Shown piece by piece: positions 7,359 through 15,554 of a stretch of DNA of 64,000 nt (positions are counted from its first letter, which is position 1; every line of letters starts with the position of its first letter). The translations under genes and the position numbers were made by a program. The DNA is from Massiliimalia sp050943535 (GTDB lineage Bacteria; Bacillota; Clostridia; Oscillospirales; Ruminococcaceae), in assembly GCA_050943535.1 (NCBI GenBank), contig JBMNPJ010000002.1, positions 287,117 to 351,116 of the forward strand, in the 5' to 3' direction. The notes below the pieces were generated by a model that made no database searches, was not told the DNA's origin, and worked only from the letters and a program-made list of their open reading frames with translations.

Positions 7359-9152
7359 TTAATCCAACTGATCCAGTTCTTTCAAAAACAGAGAAGCGTC
7401 TAAATCGGACGGCATAAAGAAATGGGAGTTAGATAGATTGACTTCTGTGATAGCGGCACTGTCTGGTGTGCAGCTGCGCTTAAATTGGCTCTGGCAGAAA
7501 CGCTTTAAGAAAATAGCCAGTTTTTCTTTTAAGTATGCGGAATCATATTGGTCGCCAAACGCTTTTTTTGCATACAAAAAGATTTTTTTCGGGGTAAAGT
7601 GATATTTTAAGAAATAATAGAGGAAGAAATCATGAAGCAGATAAGGACCCAGGATTTCTTCTGTTTTTTGAGAAATTGCTCCGTTTTCATCTGGCGGAAG
7701 CAGTTCCGGGCTGATCGGGGTGTCCAAAATTGCTTGCAGTACCTGCTGGCAATTTTTAAACCGGGTAGTTTGTGACAATACCTGAACCAGTGCCCGGATC
7801 ATGGTTTTGGTCACACAGGTGTTCACATTAAAGTTCGCAATATGGTCGCCGGCAAAGGTAGCAAACCCCAGTGCTTCCTCTGACAGGTCACCGGTTCCTA
7901 CTACGATAGCACCCTGTTGGTTTGCAATGTCCAAAAGAATCTGGGTGCGTTCTCTTGCTTGAGCGTTTTCATAGGTAACATCATGGCAGTTTGGATCCTG
8001 TCCAATGTCCGCAAAATGCTGGAGAACACTGTCACGGATCGGAACTTCACGAACAGTACAGCCCAAGGCATTCATCAAGGTAAGAGCATTTTCATAAGTG
8101 CTTCCGCTGGTGCCGAATCCCTGCATAGTAACAGCGGTAATGTTCTTTTTCGGAAGATTTAAAGCAGTAAACGCATTGGCGCATACTAAAAGTGCCAGGG
8201 TAGAATCCAATCCTCCGGAAACACCGATGACTACTTTGTCACAATGAATATGCTGCAGCCGTGCGCTGAGAGAAGCGGACTGGAGCTGGAACAGATCTAA
8301 CAGATAATTGGTTTTCTGTTTGGGATCCTGAGGCAGGTATGGATCCTGGGATACTTGACGCAGCAAATCTTCGTGAGGCTGAGCGTCCATATAGTCACAG
8401 AATTCTCCTTCTGCCAAAGGCAGGTCAGCTTGTGCTTTGTGAGAGCGGATAATGTCCATATCAAAGTCCGCTACAGTAAAGATGCTTCCCATCAGGGATT
8501 GTTTCATAGCCAAAACAGTGCCGCATTCTGCCAATGCTGTAATCCCCCGGCTTACATAAGGAAAGCTGGTATCTCCTACAGAGCCTACACAAGCGGCAAC
8601 CCCACAGGCTGCAGTTTTTGACAGGGTACGGATGGTTTCCAGATAGGTTTCGCTGTTTCCTGCAATGGCAGGTTCTGTTCCTGGAATCAGTGTCACGTCG
8701 GCACCCTCATAAGCCAAATCCTGACTTGCCAGCAGCATATTGTCGGAAGGTACAGCGCACACATTAAAAGAAATGTCGCCTGCACCAAAGATGACACGGT
8801 AATCTTCTTCTGATTCCAGTACAGCACGGATGACCCCTTTTTGGAGCACATAGGTTACCGGCTGAGGTTTTCCGTTTTTTAAAAGTAGGCTTCCCAGCAC
8901 AATATAGGCATTTAACTTTCTGGTTTGTTTTAAAATGGATTCCACGCCGGCCTGGCATTGGGCAATTACATTGCGGTGATATGCCAGATTTCCCAGATTG
9001 GAACCGGTTAAAGCGCAGGATGGAAATAAATAGATATGAGGGTCATACCCTTTGATTCCATCAATTAATGCGTTAATTGACTCTGCGGTTGCCAAAGGGT
9101 TACCAAGGGTAATCTGATTGGAAACACAGGCAACTCGAAGGAAAGAATTCAT
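7359..9152 (-). CDS. nadE: NAD+ synthase with a degenerate glutaminase domain
   Basis: 597 residues. The C-terminal two thirds is a complete NAD synthetase: P-loop SGGLDST (about 313-319), ENAQARERTQILLDIAN and GTGDLSEEALGFATFAGDH, the ATP and deamido-NAD binding parts. The N-terminal nitrilase-like domain normally takes ammonia from glutamine using Glu, Lys and Cys. Here the FPE(L)xLTG signature reads FPSCALTG, so Ser45 replaces the catalytic Glu. The K-x-LPNY signature is absent (LESEEDY in its place), and the CEDLW cysteine signature has become CAVPSD. Synthesis therefore probably uses free ammonia, or this domain is structural only. It is the first gene of the nadE, ACT, PFL operon. Confidence 0.88.
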   Translation of the reverse strand: MNSFLRVACVSNQITLGNPLATAESINALIDGIKGYDPHIYLFPSCALTGSNLGNLAYHRNVIAQCQAGVESILKQTRKLNAYIVLGSLLLKNGKPQPVTYVLQKGVIRAVLESEEDYRVIFGAGDISFNVCAVPSDNMLLASQDLAYEGADVTLIPGTEPAIAGNSETYLETIRTLSKTAACGVAACVGSVGDTSFPYVSRGITALAECGTVLAMKQSLMGSIFTVADFDMDIIRSHKAQADLPLAEGEFCDYMDAQPHEDLLRQVSQDPYLPQDPKQKTNYLLDLFQLQSASLSARLQHIHCDKVVIGVSGGLDSTLALLVCANAFTALNLPKKNITAVTMQGFGTSGSTYENALTLMNALGCTVREVPIRDSVLQHFADIGQDPNCHDVTYENAQARERTQILLDIANQQGAIVVGTGDLSEEALGFATFAGDHIANFNVNTCVTKTMIRALVQVLSQTTRFKNCQQVLQAILDTPISPELLPPDENGAISQKTEEILGPYLLHDFFLYYFLKYHFTPKKIFLYAKKAFGDQYDSAYLKEKLAIFLKRFCQSQFKRSCTPDSAAITEVNLSNSHFFMPSDLDASLFLKELDQLD

Positions 9153-9184
9153 ATGATGACCTTCCGTTTCTCCGGCAAAACTAA

Positions 9185-9222
9185 AAAAAGAACGGCTGCG
9201 GCTGCCGGAACCGCAATCGCAG
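9185..9222 (-). promoter_or_regulatory. Possible attenuator hairpin in the nadE leader
   Basis: Read leftward, TTGCGG pairs with CCGCAG around a nine-base loop, and the GCCGTTCTTTTTTT that follows resembles a terminator U-tract. It lies between the promoter and the nadE ATG, so it could attenuate transcription. The stem is short and no known NAD-related riboswitch was recognised. Confidence 0.35.
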
Positions 9223-9236
9223 ATAAATCTCTTTTA

Positions 9237-9265
9237 ATCATACCATATTTTTGGTCATTCGTGAA
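9237..9265 (-). promoter_or_regulatory. Promoter of the nadE operon
   Basis: Leftward TTCACG, 17-base spacer, TATGAT, with the leader running to the ATG at 9152. Confidence 0.5.
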
Positions 9266-9398
9266 TACGAAAAGTGATTGAAACTTTTACAATTTACTGA
9301 ACAAAAGCCGTGAAAAATATAACAGATATTCCATAAGACAAAAAAATTAAGGTGATTCCGTGGAGTTTTTTTACCTTCTTCCCATAAAAAATAACGCC

Positions 9399-9426
9399 TT
9401 GACGAAACAGGTGATTTTGCTATAAT
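9399..9426 (+). promoter_or_regulatory. Promoter of the PHP phosphatase gene
   Basis: TTGACG (9399-9404), 16-base spacer, TATAAT (9421-9426). Near-consensus, about 138 bases before the start codon. Confidence 0.65.
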
Positions 9427-9563
9427 TAAATCAAAACGCTGATTGCGAAAAATAAAAGGAACGGATAAAAATTTCGCATGGTGATAAAAAGAAGGATATT
9501 TTTTCATCATATGACCATGTGTGAGATCAATAAAATGGTAAATGAAAGGAAGGGCAAACAAAT

Positions 9564-10388
9564 ATGAAGGAACATATTCTGGTAGATTGCCACACCCATA
9601 CAGGGCATTCTTTTGATGCAGATTCTTCTATGAAAGATATGTGTGAAGCAGCCAAGCAGTATGGAATCGAAGTATACACAGTGACCGATCACTGTGAGGC
9701 AGAACGGAGTGACATGGAACTGAGCCATGGTATTTCTCAGGAAGAGGCGACGCAGAAATCTTTGGAAGAAATAAATGAACTGCGGGAGAAATACAAAGGA
9801 ACCGGATTTCAGCTTTTGCGCGGCGTAGAGGTAGGGCAGCCTACTCAGTGCCTAGAAGTGGCAGAGCGTGTGGTAAAGCGGGAGTATGATTTTGTGATCG
9901 GATCTCTCCATGCTTTGAGAAATGAAGGAGACTTTTATTATATGGGGGATCGGGTTTTGACCCCAAAAGAAATGGATGAAACCCTGGAGCGGTATCTAAT
10001 TCAAACGCTGGAAATGATCCAGTGGGGAAAGTTTGATACCTTGGCCCATTTGGGATACCCATTGCGATATCTGAATGGCGGCGCTTTAAAAGGATTTGGC
10101 GCTCAGGATGAGCTGGTAGACCAGGTGTTCCGCCGGCTGATTGAAGCGGGTAAGGCACTGGAAGTGAATACCTCCCGTTTGATGGAGGGAGGACAGATTC
10201 TTCCGTTTCCTCATTATTTAAAGCGGTATCGTCAGCTTGGAGGAGAACTAGTGACCATCGGTTCTGATGCTCATACTCCGGAAAAAGCAGGAAGCGGAAT
10301 TCGGGAAGGATACGAGCTGCTTCGGGAAGCAGGTTTCCGGTATGTATTTTATTATGAAAACCGGAAGCCACATGGGGTAAAACTCTGA
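9564..10388 (+). CDS. PHP-domain histidinol-phosphatase
   Basis: 274 residues of a single PHP domain. Metal-binding motifs are in order: DCHTHTGHSFDA near the start, VTDHCE (about 39-44), GSLHAL (about 112-117), HLGYP and the terminal GSDAHTPE. This matches the HisJ/HisK-type histidinol-phosphatases that make histidinol from histidinol phosphate, with a trinuclear metal site. The first HTH-S-D block and the LTPKEMDETLERY insert support the histidinol-phosphatase subgroup rather than a polymerase PHP domain. No other his genes are near, so another phosphomonoester substrate is possible. A strong promoter and GGAAGGG ribosome site precede it. Confidence 0.8.
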   Translation: MKEHILVDCHTHTGHSFDADSSMKDMCEAAKQYGIEVYTVTDHCEAERSDMELSHGISQEEATQKSLEEINELREKYKGTGFQLLRGVEVGQPTQCLEVAERVVKREYDFVIGSLHALRNEGDFYYMGDRVLTPKEMDETLERYLIQTLEMIQWGKFDTLAHLGYPLRYLNGGALKGFGAQDELVDQVFRRLIEAGKALEVNTSRLMEGGQILPFPHYLKRYRQLGGELVTIGSDAHTPEKAGSGIREGYELLREAGFRYVFYYENRKPHGVKL

Positions 10389-10450
10389 GCGATGGACTTT
10401 ATTTTCACAGATTCTGTTTGTGTGCTTTGAAAATAGTTTTTCGGAAAAAC

Positions 10451-10479
10451 TGGACGGAGCAGGGAAACTGTGTTATACT
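10451..10479 (+). promoter_or_regulatory. Promoter of the Lrp/aminotransferase operon
   Basis: TGGACG (10451-10456), 17-base spacer, TATACT (10474-10479). Confidence 0.5.
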
Positions 10480-10557
10480 GAAAAAATAACCGTATGAGTT
10501 ATTAGGCTGTAGATAAACTATAGCTGTAAGTAAAAAGAGAGAAAAGGTGGTAGAACA

Positions 10558-11028
10558 ATGGATCGATTATTGTCTTTACTGGAACAAAACGCGCGTCTGA
10601 CCAACAAACAGCTGGCCGTGATGCTGGAAACAACTGAGGCGCAGGTAGCCGCCAAAATCGAGCAGTATGAAGAAGAAGGGATCATCCGGGGATATACCAC
10701 TGTATTGGACCGGGAAAAATTTGACAAAGATTATGTTCTGGCAATTATTGAACTGAAGGTAACGCCAAAACCGGATTATGGATTTGAAGAAATTGCCCGC
10801 CGGATTGCGGAATACACCGAAGTAGAAAGCGTTTACCTGATGTCCGGAGGATTTGACCTGGCAGTGTTTGTCAACGGCCGTACCTTTAAAGATATTGCTT
10901 TGTTTGTATCCAAACGTTTGGCTGTTTTGGATTCTGTCGTTTCTACAGCGACACACTTCTTGTTGTCTCGTTATAAGGATAAGGGATTTATGATTGCAGA
11001 TGATGAGATTGACGAGAGGAGCGTATAA
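10558..11028 (+). CDS. Lrp/AsnC family transcriptional regulator
   Basis: 156 residues. The N-terminal helix-turn-helix (LTNKQLAVMLETTEAQVAAKI, residues about 14-34) is followed by the RAM/AsnC ligand domain with VYLMSGGFDLAVFVNG. Lrp-type proteins sense amino acids and form octamers. The gene is followed eight bases later by an aminotransferase, an arrangement common in Clostridia. It suggests local control of amino-acid breakdown or synthesis by the amino acid itself. The ATG follows AAAGGTGG. Confidence 0.88.
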   Translation: MDRLLSLLEQNARLTNKQLAVMLETTEAQVAAKIEQYEEEGIIRGYTTVLDREKFDKDYVLAIIELKVTPKPDYGFEEIARRIAEYTEVESVYLMSGGFDLAVFVNGRTFKDIALFVSKRLAVLDSVVSTATHFLLSRYKDKGFMIADDEIDERSV

Positions 11029-11036
11029 CAAGTTTT

Positions 11037-12203
11037 ATGGATTATGAAAAAATAATACCTCAAAAAATTGTTCAGATTAAGCCATCAGGAATTCGACGTT
11101 TTTTTGATATTGCCAATGAAATGGAAGGGGTTATTTCTCTGGGGGTAGGAGAACCGGATTTTAAAACACCGTTTGCCATTCGCCAGACCGCCATTGAAAC
11201 ATTGGAAAAAGGCCGTACCTGGTATTCTGCCAATGCGGGACTTTTGGAACTGCGGGAAGAAATTTGCCGGTATCTGGAACGGAAATTTGACCTTCACTAC
11301 GAAGCAAAAGGTGAAGTTCTGGTAACTGTAGGCGGTTCTGAAGCAATTGATTTATGTATTCGGGCACTGGTAGATGATGGGGATGAAGTGCTGATTCCAG
11401 AACCTAGCTTTGTGTGCTATTCTCCGATTGTTACTTTGGCTCACGGGGTTCCGGTACCGATTGAAACTAAGGAAGAAGACCATTTCCGCTTAACCAAAGA
11501 AGCACTTTTAAGTAAAATTACCGACCGCACCAAAGTGCTGGTATTGCCATATCCTAACAACCCTACCGGTGGGGTAATGCGCCGGGAACATTTGGAAGAG
11601 TTGGCGCAGGTATTGCGGGAACGGAATATTATTGTTCTTTCTGATGAAATTTACGCAGAACTGACCTATAACGGACAGCATGTGTCCATTGCGTCTTTAG
11701 ACGGAATGGCAGAGCGAACCGTTGTGGTGAACGGATTTTCAAAAGCATATTCTATGACCGGATGGCGTTTAGGATATGCAGCAGGTCCAAAGCCCATTAT
11801 TCAGCAGATGACAAAGATTCATCAGTACGCCATTATGTGTGCCCCTACTACCAGCCAGTATGCAGCGGTAAAGGCACTGCGGGACTGCGACGAAAGTATT
11901 GCCAAAATGCGGGATGAGTACGATGCTAGACGCCGTTTGATTGTGGATTCCTTTAATCGGCTGGGACTGCATTGTTTTGAACCGGAAGGCGCTTTTTATG
12001 TATTCCCTTGCATTAAGAGCACTGGAATGACTTCGGAAGAATTTTGCGAAAAACTTCTGTTTTCCCAAAAGGTGGCTGTGGTGCCGGGAAATGCTTTTGG
12101 CGACAGCGGAGAAGGGTTTGTACGGGTGTCTTATTCTTATTCTGTCAATCATATTTTGGAAGCCGTCAAGCGAATTGGAAAGTTTTTGGATTCGCTGAAA
12201 TGA
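11037..12203 (+). CDS. PLP-dependent aminotransferase, class I/II
   Basis: 388 residues, full length for fold-type I aminotransferases of the AspC/PatA group. Lys236 in FSKAYSMTGWRLGYAAGP is the pyridoxal-phosphate lysine. LPYPNNPTGGV (substrate/PLP Asn) and ILSDEIYAEL (Asp holding the pyridine nitrogen) are intact, and the arginine in GFVRVSYS near the C-terminus should bind the alpha-carboxylate. The amino donor and acceptor are not predictable. It is cotranscribed with the Lrp-type regulator and ended by the terminator at 12236-12284. Confidence 0.9.
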   Translation: MDYEKIIPQKIVQIKPSGIRRFFDIANEMEGVISLGVGEPDFKTPFAIRQTAIETLEKGRTWYSANAGLLELREEICRYLERKFDLHYEAKGEVLVTVGGSEAIDLCIRALVDDGDEVLIPEPSFVCYSPIVTLAHGVPVPIETKEEDHFRLTKEALLSKITDRTKVLVLPYPNNPTGGVMRREHLEELAQVLRERNIIVLSDEIYAELTYNGQHVSIASLDGMAERTVVVNGFSKAYSMTGWRLGYAAGPKPIIQQMTKIHQYAIMCAPTTSQYAAVKALRDCDESIAKMRDEYDARRRLIVDSFNRLGLHCFEPEGAFYVFPCIKSTGMTSEEFCEKLLFSQKVAVVPGNAFGDSGEGFVRVSYSYSVNHILEAVKRIGKFLDSLK

Positions 12204-12235
12204 TCATTAAATGAGCAAAACCATTTTGCGCAAAA

Positions 12236-12284
12236 CCCGTTTTGCAAGGGGGACAACCCTTTGCAGAGCGGGCATTTCTTTTTT
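12236..12284 (+). terminator. Intrinsic terminator after the aminotransferase
   Basis: CCCGTTTTGCAAGGG pairs imperfectly with CCCTTTGCAGAGCGGG, and CATTTCTTTTTT follows. Confidence 0.75.
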
Positions 12285-12312
12285 GAAAATCATATAAATT
12301 GTGAGGGAAATC

Positions 12313-13470
12313 ATGTCAGTAGTCAGCATTACAAAAAATGAGTCTTATGATCTGCAGCCGGTGATTGAGTCGGTGCGGGTACATTTTCAGAGATTTTCTC
12401 TGGATCAGAAGCTCAATGAAAGCACAAAAGTTTTAATCAAACCCAATCTGCTTATGAAGCGCAAGCCGGAGGAATTTACCACTACTCATCCTGCTTTAGT
12501 GGAAGCTGCCATTGTGGTGCTCAAAGAATATGGGGTTAAGCAGATTACCGTGGCGGACAGCCCGGGCGGCATGTATACTCAGGGGGCGTTAAAAGGAATT
12601 TATGAGGCATCCGGCATGGAAGCAGTTTGCCGCCGCCAGGAAGTTACCTTGAATTACGATACAGGGTTTCAGGAAGTTTCCAGCGTAAACGGGAAACTGG
12701 TCAAAACCTTTCCTTTGATTCGTCCAGTATGTGAAGCAGATTTTATTTTGGATATCTGCAAACTGAAGACCCATGCTATGACCGGACTCAGCGGTGCCGT
12801 AAAAAATTTATTTGGAACAATCCCAGGGCTGACAAAACCGGAATTTCACTGGCGGTTTCCGGAAAAAGAACTGTTTTGCTCCATGCTGATTGACCTGTGT
12901 CAAACGGTTTCTCCGGATTTTGTGCTGGTAGATGCCATTGAATCCATGGAAGGGGATGGACCTTCCGGAGGACAAAAGCGCACACCGCATTTAATCCTGG
13001 CGTCCGATCACCCCTATGATCTGGATTATTGTCTCTGTCATTTGATTGGACTGCCGCCTCAGCGGGTAAATACCGTGCAGGAATCTATCAATCGGGGATT
13101 GTGCACAGGGGATCTTTCAAAAATCACCATTCTGGGAGAACCGCTGGTTCCTATGGAAAATTACAAGCTGCCCCGGGATGCCAGAACAGATTTTATGTCC
13201 CATGTTCCGGCAGTATTGGCAAAGCCACTGAAAAAGATCACCCAGGTGTTTTTGACCTCTCATCCTGTGGTTCGTCAAAAGGACTGTGTCGGGTGTGGCA
13301 AATGTGCGGAAAGCTGTCCTGCAAAAACCATTGAAATTCAAAATCGCAAAGCCTATATTCATAAAGAAAAATGTATTCATTGCTTTTGCTGTCATGAAAT
13401 GTGCCCGGTAAAAGCCATTGATATTAAGCGTTCCCGGTTATTTGGTCTGGGAAAGGGGGATTCTAAATGA
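12313..13470 (+). CDS. DUF362 protein with a 4Fe-4S ferredoxin tail
   Basis: 385 residues from the ATG at 12313 (GAGGG just upstream; an in-frame GTG exists at 12301). The DUF362 domain fills about residues 1-300, including KLKTHAMTGLSGAVKNLFG. The C-terminus has two clusters, CVGCGKCAESCP and CIHCFCCHEMCP, for two 4Fe-4S centres. This family is thought to act in electron transfer or metal-centre chemistry; no substrate is known. Its stop overlaps the ispE start (ATGA), so the two are translated together. A direct link to isoprenoid synthesis, which uses Fe-S enzymes, is only a suggestion. Confidence 0.85.
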   Translation: MSVVSITKNESYDLQPVIESVRVHFQRFSLDQKLNESTKVLIKPNLLMKRKPEEFTTTHPALVEAAIVVLKEYGVKQITVADSPGGMYTQGALKGIYEASGMEAVCRRQEVTLNYDTGFQEVSSVNGKLVKTFPLIRPVCEADFILDICKLKTHAMTGLSGAVKNLFGTIPGLTKPEFHWRFPEKELFCSMLIDLCQTVSPDFVLVDAIESMEGDGPSGGQKRTPHLILASDHPYDLDYCLCHLIGLPPQRVNTVQESINRGLCTGDLSKITILGEPLVPMENYKLPRDARTDFMSHVPAVLAKPLKKITQVFLTSHPVVRQKDCVGCGKCAESCPAKTIEIQNRKAYIHKEKCIHCFCCHEMCPVKAIDIKRSRLFGLGKGDSK

Positions 13471-14336
13471 ATCAGATTATGGTAGAAGCGCCGGCAAAGA
13501 TCAATCTGGCGCTGGATATTGTAGGAGTGAATGAAAAAGGATATCATCTTATGAAAATGATGATGCAGGCGGTGAGTATCTGTGATCAGGTTTTTTTAAA
13601 GAAAACCGATTCCGGTATTGTGGTGGGATGTGATGACCCATCAATTCCCTGCGACGAAACCAATATTGCCTACCGTTGTGCGGAGTTATTTTTTGCCCAC
13701 ACAGGACAGACTGGCGGAGCAGAAATTTTCCTTCATAAAGAAATTCCTCAACAGGCCGGTATGGCAGGGGGAAGCGCAGACGGAGCGGGTGTTTTGGAAG
13801 GGTTAAACGAACTGTACGAAACCGGTCTTTCTCTGGAAGAGCTCTGTGAAATTGGAGTCAAAGCAGGTGCGGATATTCCTTTTTGTTTGATGGGAGGAAC
13901 TGCTAAAGTGGAAGGCATCGGAGAGAAAATCACACCGGTTGCTTCCATGCCTTCCTGCTGGATTGTGATTGCAAAGCCAAAACAGGGGATTTCTACCAAA
14001 GAGGCTTTTGAAGAATTTGACCGCCGGAACATTGAGCCGAAACTGAGACTGGAAGTGATGGAACAGGCGTTGGAAGAACAGAATCTTTCAAACCTGTGCG
14101 GGGAACTGTACAACGCATTGGAGCTGGTGTGTCCTTTAGAGGAAGTATCCCGCATTGAAGAATGGATGAAATCCTTTGGAGCATTGGGAGCCAAGATGAC
14201 CGGGAGCGGTTCTGCGGTATTTGGAATTTTTGAGGATTTTTCCAAGGCTATGGCCTGTCAGAAAAAGCTGAAAAGCAAGTACGAGGACTGCTTTTTGTGC
14301 CGTCCCAGAGATTATGGATGCGAATTGTTTGATTAA
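13467..14336 (+). CDS. ispE: 4-diphosphocytidyl-2-C-methyl-D-erythritol kinase
   Basis: 289 residues, typical of GHMP kinases of the MEP isoprenoid pathway. It phosphorylates CDP-methylerythritol with ATP. The N-terminal APAKINLALDI signature, the ATP loop QAGMAGGSADGAG (about 93-105) and the C-terminal MTGSGSAVFG motif are intact. The start overlaps the DUF362 stop, so coupling is likely. In Clostridia ispE is often followed by sporulation or purR-type genes; here spoIIR comes 124 bases later. Confidence 0.93.
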   Translation: MNQIMVEAPAKINLALDIVGVNEKGYHLMKMMMQAVSICDQVFLKKTDSGIVVGCDDPSIPCDETNIAYRCAELFFAHTGQTGGAEIFLHKEIPQQAGMAGGSADGAGVLEGLNELYETGLSLEELCEIGVKAGADIPFCLMGGTAKVEGIGEKITPVASMPSCWIVIAKPKQGISTKEAFEEFDRRNIEPKLRLEVMEQALEEQNLSNLCGELYNALELVCPLEEVSRIEEWMKSFGALGAKMTGSGSAVFGIFEDFSKAMACQKKLKSKYEDCFLCRPRDYGCELFD

Positions 14337-14460
14337 TCGATCGGTTTGAAAGCTGTCTCAATACAAATTGAAAGAGTTTCGTGGAAGGAAATGGAATAAA
14401 TTTTTTGAACTGGTCCATACTTTTTGCAGGAAAGAATACAGCAAAAAGGTGGAACAAACA

Positions 14461-15087
14461 ATGAGACATTTACATCAAAAACCCTTGAAACTTCTTTGGA
14501 TCAGTATTTGTATGGGACTATTTTTGGCAGTGAGTATACAGTTAATCGGGGATTTTTTCGGTGACTGCGGTGAAATTCGGGAAAGTGTTCTGCGGCTTCA
14601 CATTTTAGCCAATTCTGATACCCAAAAAGACCAGCAGTTAAAGTTGGACGTGAGAGACCGAATTTTGGAAGAAACGGAAGATTTGTTTAACCAGATTGAC
14701 TCTGTCAACAGCGCCAAGCAAACAGCAGAAGAACATCTGGAAGAGATTACAGCCATCGCACAGCAGGAGGTTTGGCGGCAGGGGTATGATTACCCTGTAA
14801 AAACTCAGGTGTGCCGTATGTTCTTTGATACCAGAAATTATGAAAATTTTAGTTTGCCTGCCGGTCAGTACGATGCAGTGCGGATTACCATTGGAGAGGC
14901 AAAAGGTCATAACTGGTGGTGCGTATTATATCCGCCTTTGTGTCTTCCGGCAGCCATGCCGGAGGAAGAACTGGAGTCAGATCTCACTCCCCGTCAGGCA
15001 GACATGATCGAACATCCGGAGCATTATCAGGTGCGATTTGCGGTTGTAGAACTTTGGGAAAAACTAAAAATCTCACTGGCTAGCTAA
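14461..15087 (+). CDS. spoIIR: Stage II sporulation protein R
   Basis: 208 residues from the ATG at 14461, chosen because AAGGTGG lies eight bases upstream; the frame is open back to 14368 without a good ribosome site. One N-terminal membrane or signal segment (about 12-32) is followed by the SpoIIR core: RLHILANSDTQKDQQLKL, VCRMFFDTRNYENFSLPAG and NWWCVLYPPLC. In sporulating Firmicutes this forespore-made protein activates SpoIIGA and so pro-sigma-E processing in the mother cell. Its presence suggests a spore-former, though some non-sporing gut relatives keep it. Confidence 0.9.
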   Translation: MRHLHQKPLKLLWISICMGLFLAVSIQLIGDFFGDCGEIRESVLRLHILANSDTQKDQQLKLDVRDRILEETEDLFNQIDSVNSAKQTAEEHLEEITAIAQQEVWRQGYDYPVKTQVCRMFFDTRNYENFSLPAGQYDAVRITIGEAKGHNWWCVLYPPLCLPAAMPEEELESDLTPRQADMIEHPEHYQVRFAVVELWEKLKISLAS

Positions 15088-15345
15088 GAGCCGCCGGGCA
15101 GTGCCCGGAGCCAACCGCCTTCGGCCCGGCTAAGAGCCGGGGCAAATGGCCTACGGCGCGTACTCTGTCAGTAAAGCATGAATTATTAGATTTTACCACT
15201 CAGCTGACAGAGTACGAGCGTAGCCTCTTCGGGTCCAGGGGTGTGAACCCCTGGTGAGCGTAGTGTCAGTGCTCCACCGCCAGGTGGCCGCCGGACAATG
15301 TCCGGTGAAAATCGCCTTCGGCACGTACTCTGTCGGTAAGATGAA
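15088..15345. repeat. Cluster of dispersed palindromic repeats
   Basis: Between spoIIR and addB lies a mosaic of short GC-rich palindromes: CCGGGCAGTGCCCGG, CGGCTAAGAGCCG, CCAGGGGTGTGAACCCCTGG, CCGGACAATGTCCGG. Three TAC(T)CTGTC arms also occur, the middle ones as an inverted pair (TACTCTGTCAG at about 15161, CTGACAGAGTA at about 15204). The same modules occur in the same order at 61092-61367, and one module at 3523-3573. There is no coding signal. The remainder to 15554 is ordinary AT-rich leader of addB. Confidence 0.75.
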
Positions 15346-15554
15346 AACAATAAATTGTTTTCACTTCGCAGATCATATCTTAATACATGTATGAAAAAAC
15401 TGTCAGGAAGGTGCTGTGCATCTTCCTGTTTTTGGTTTTGCAAAAGAATAAATTCTAAGGTATAATGATTACCAGATGTACAAAGCAAAACGGAAGACGA
15501 AAAGATTGAGACACAAAAACCAGTTGGAAATAGGGGAAAGGAACAGAGAAAATT

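Larger units (their letters stand above)
9153..9563. other. Divergent promoter region between nadE and the PHP gene
   Basis: No gene. It contains the leftward nadE promoter (9237-9265) with a GC-rich hairpin plus T-run in its leader (9185-9222), and the rightward promoter at 9399-9426. The stretch between them is AT-rich without further clear structure. Confidence 0.6.

Noticed and set aside
15235..15262. tRNA-like T-arm (GGGGTTCACACCCC when read in reverse)
   Set aside because: No acceptor, D or anticodon arms could be built around it; it is a palindromic module of the dispersed repeat.
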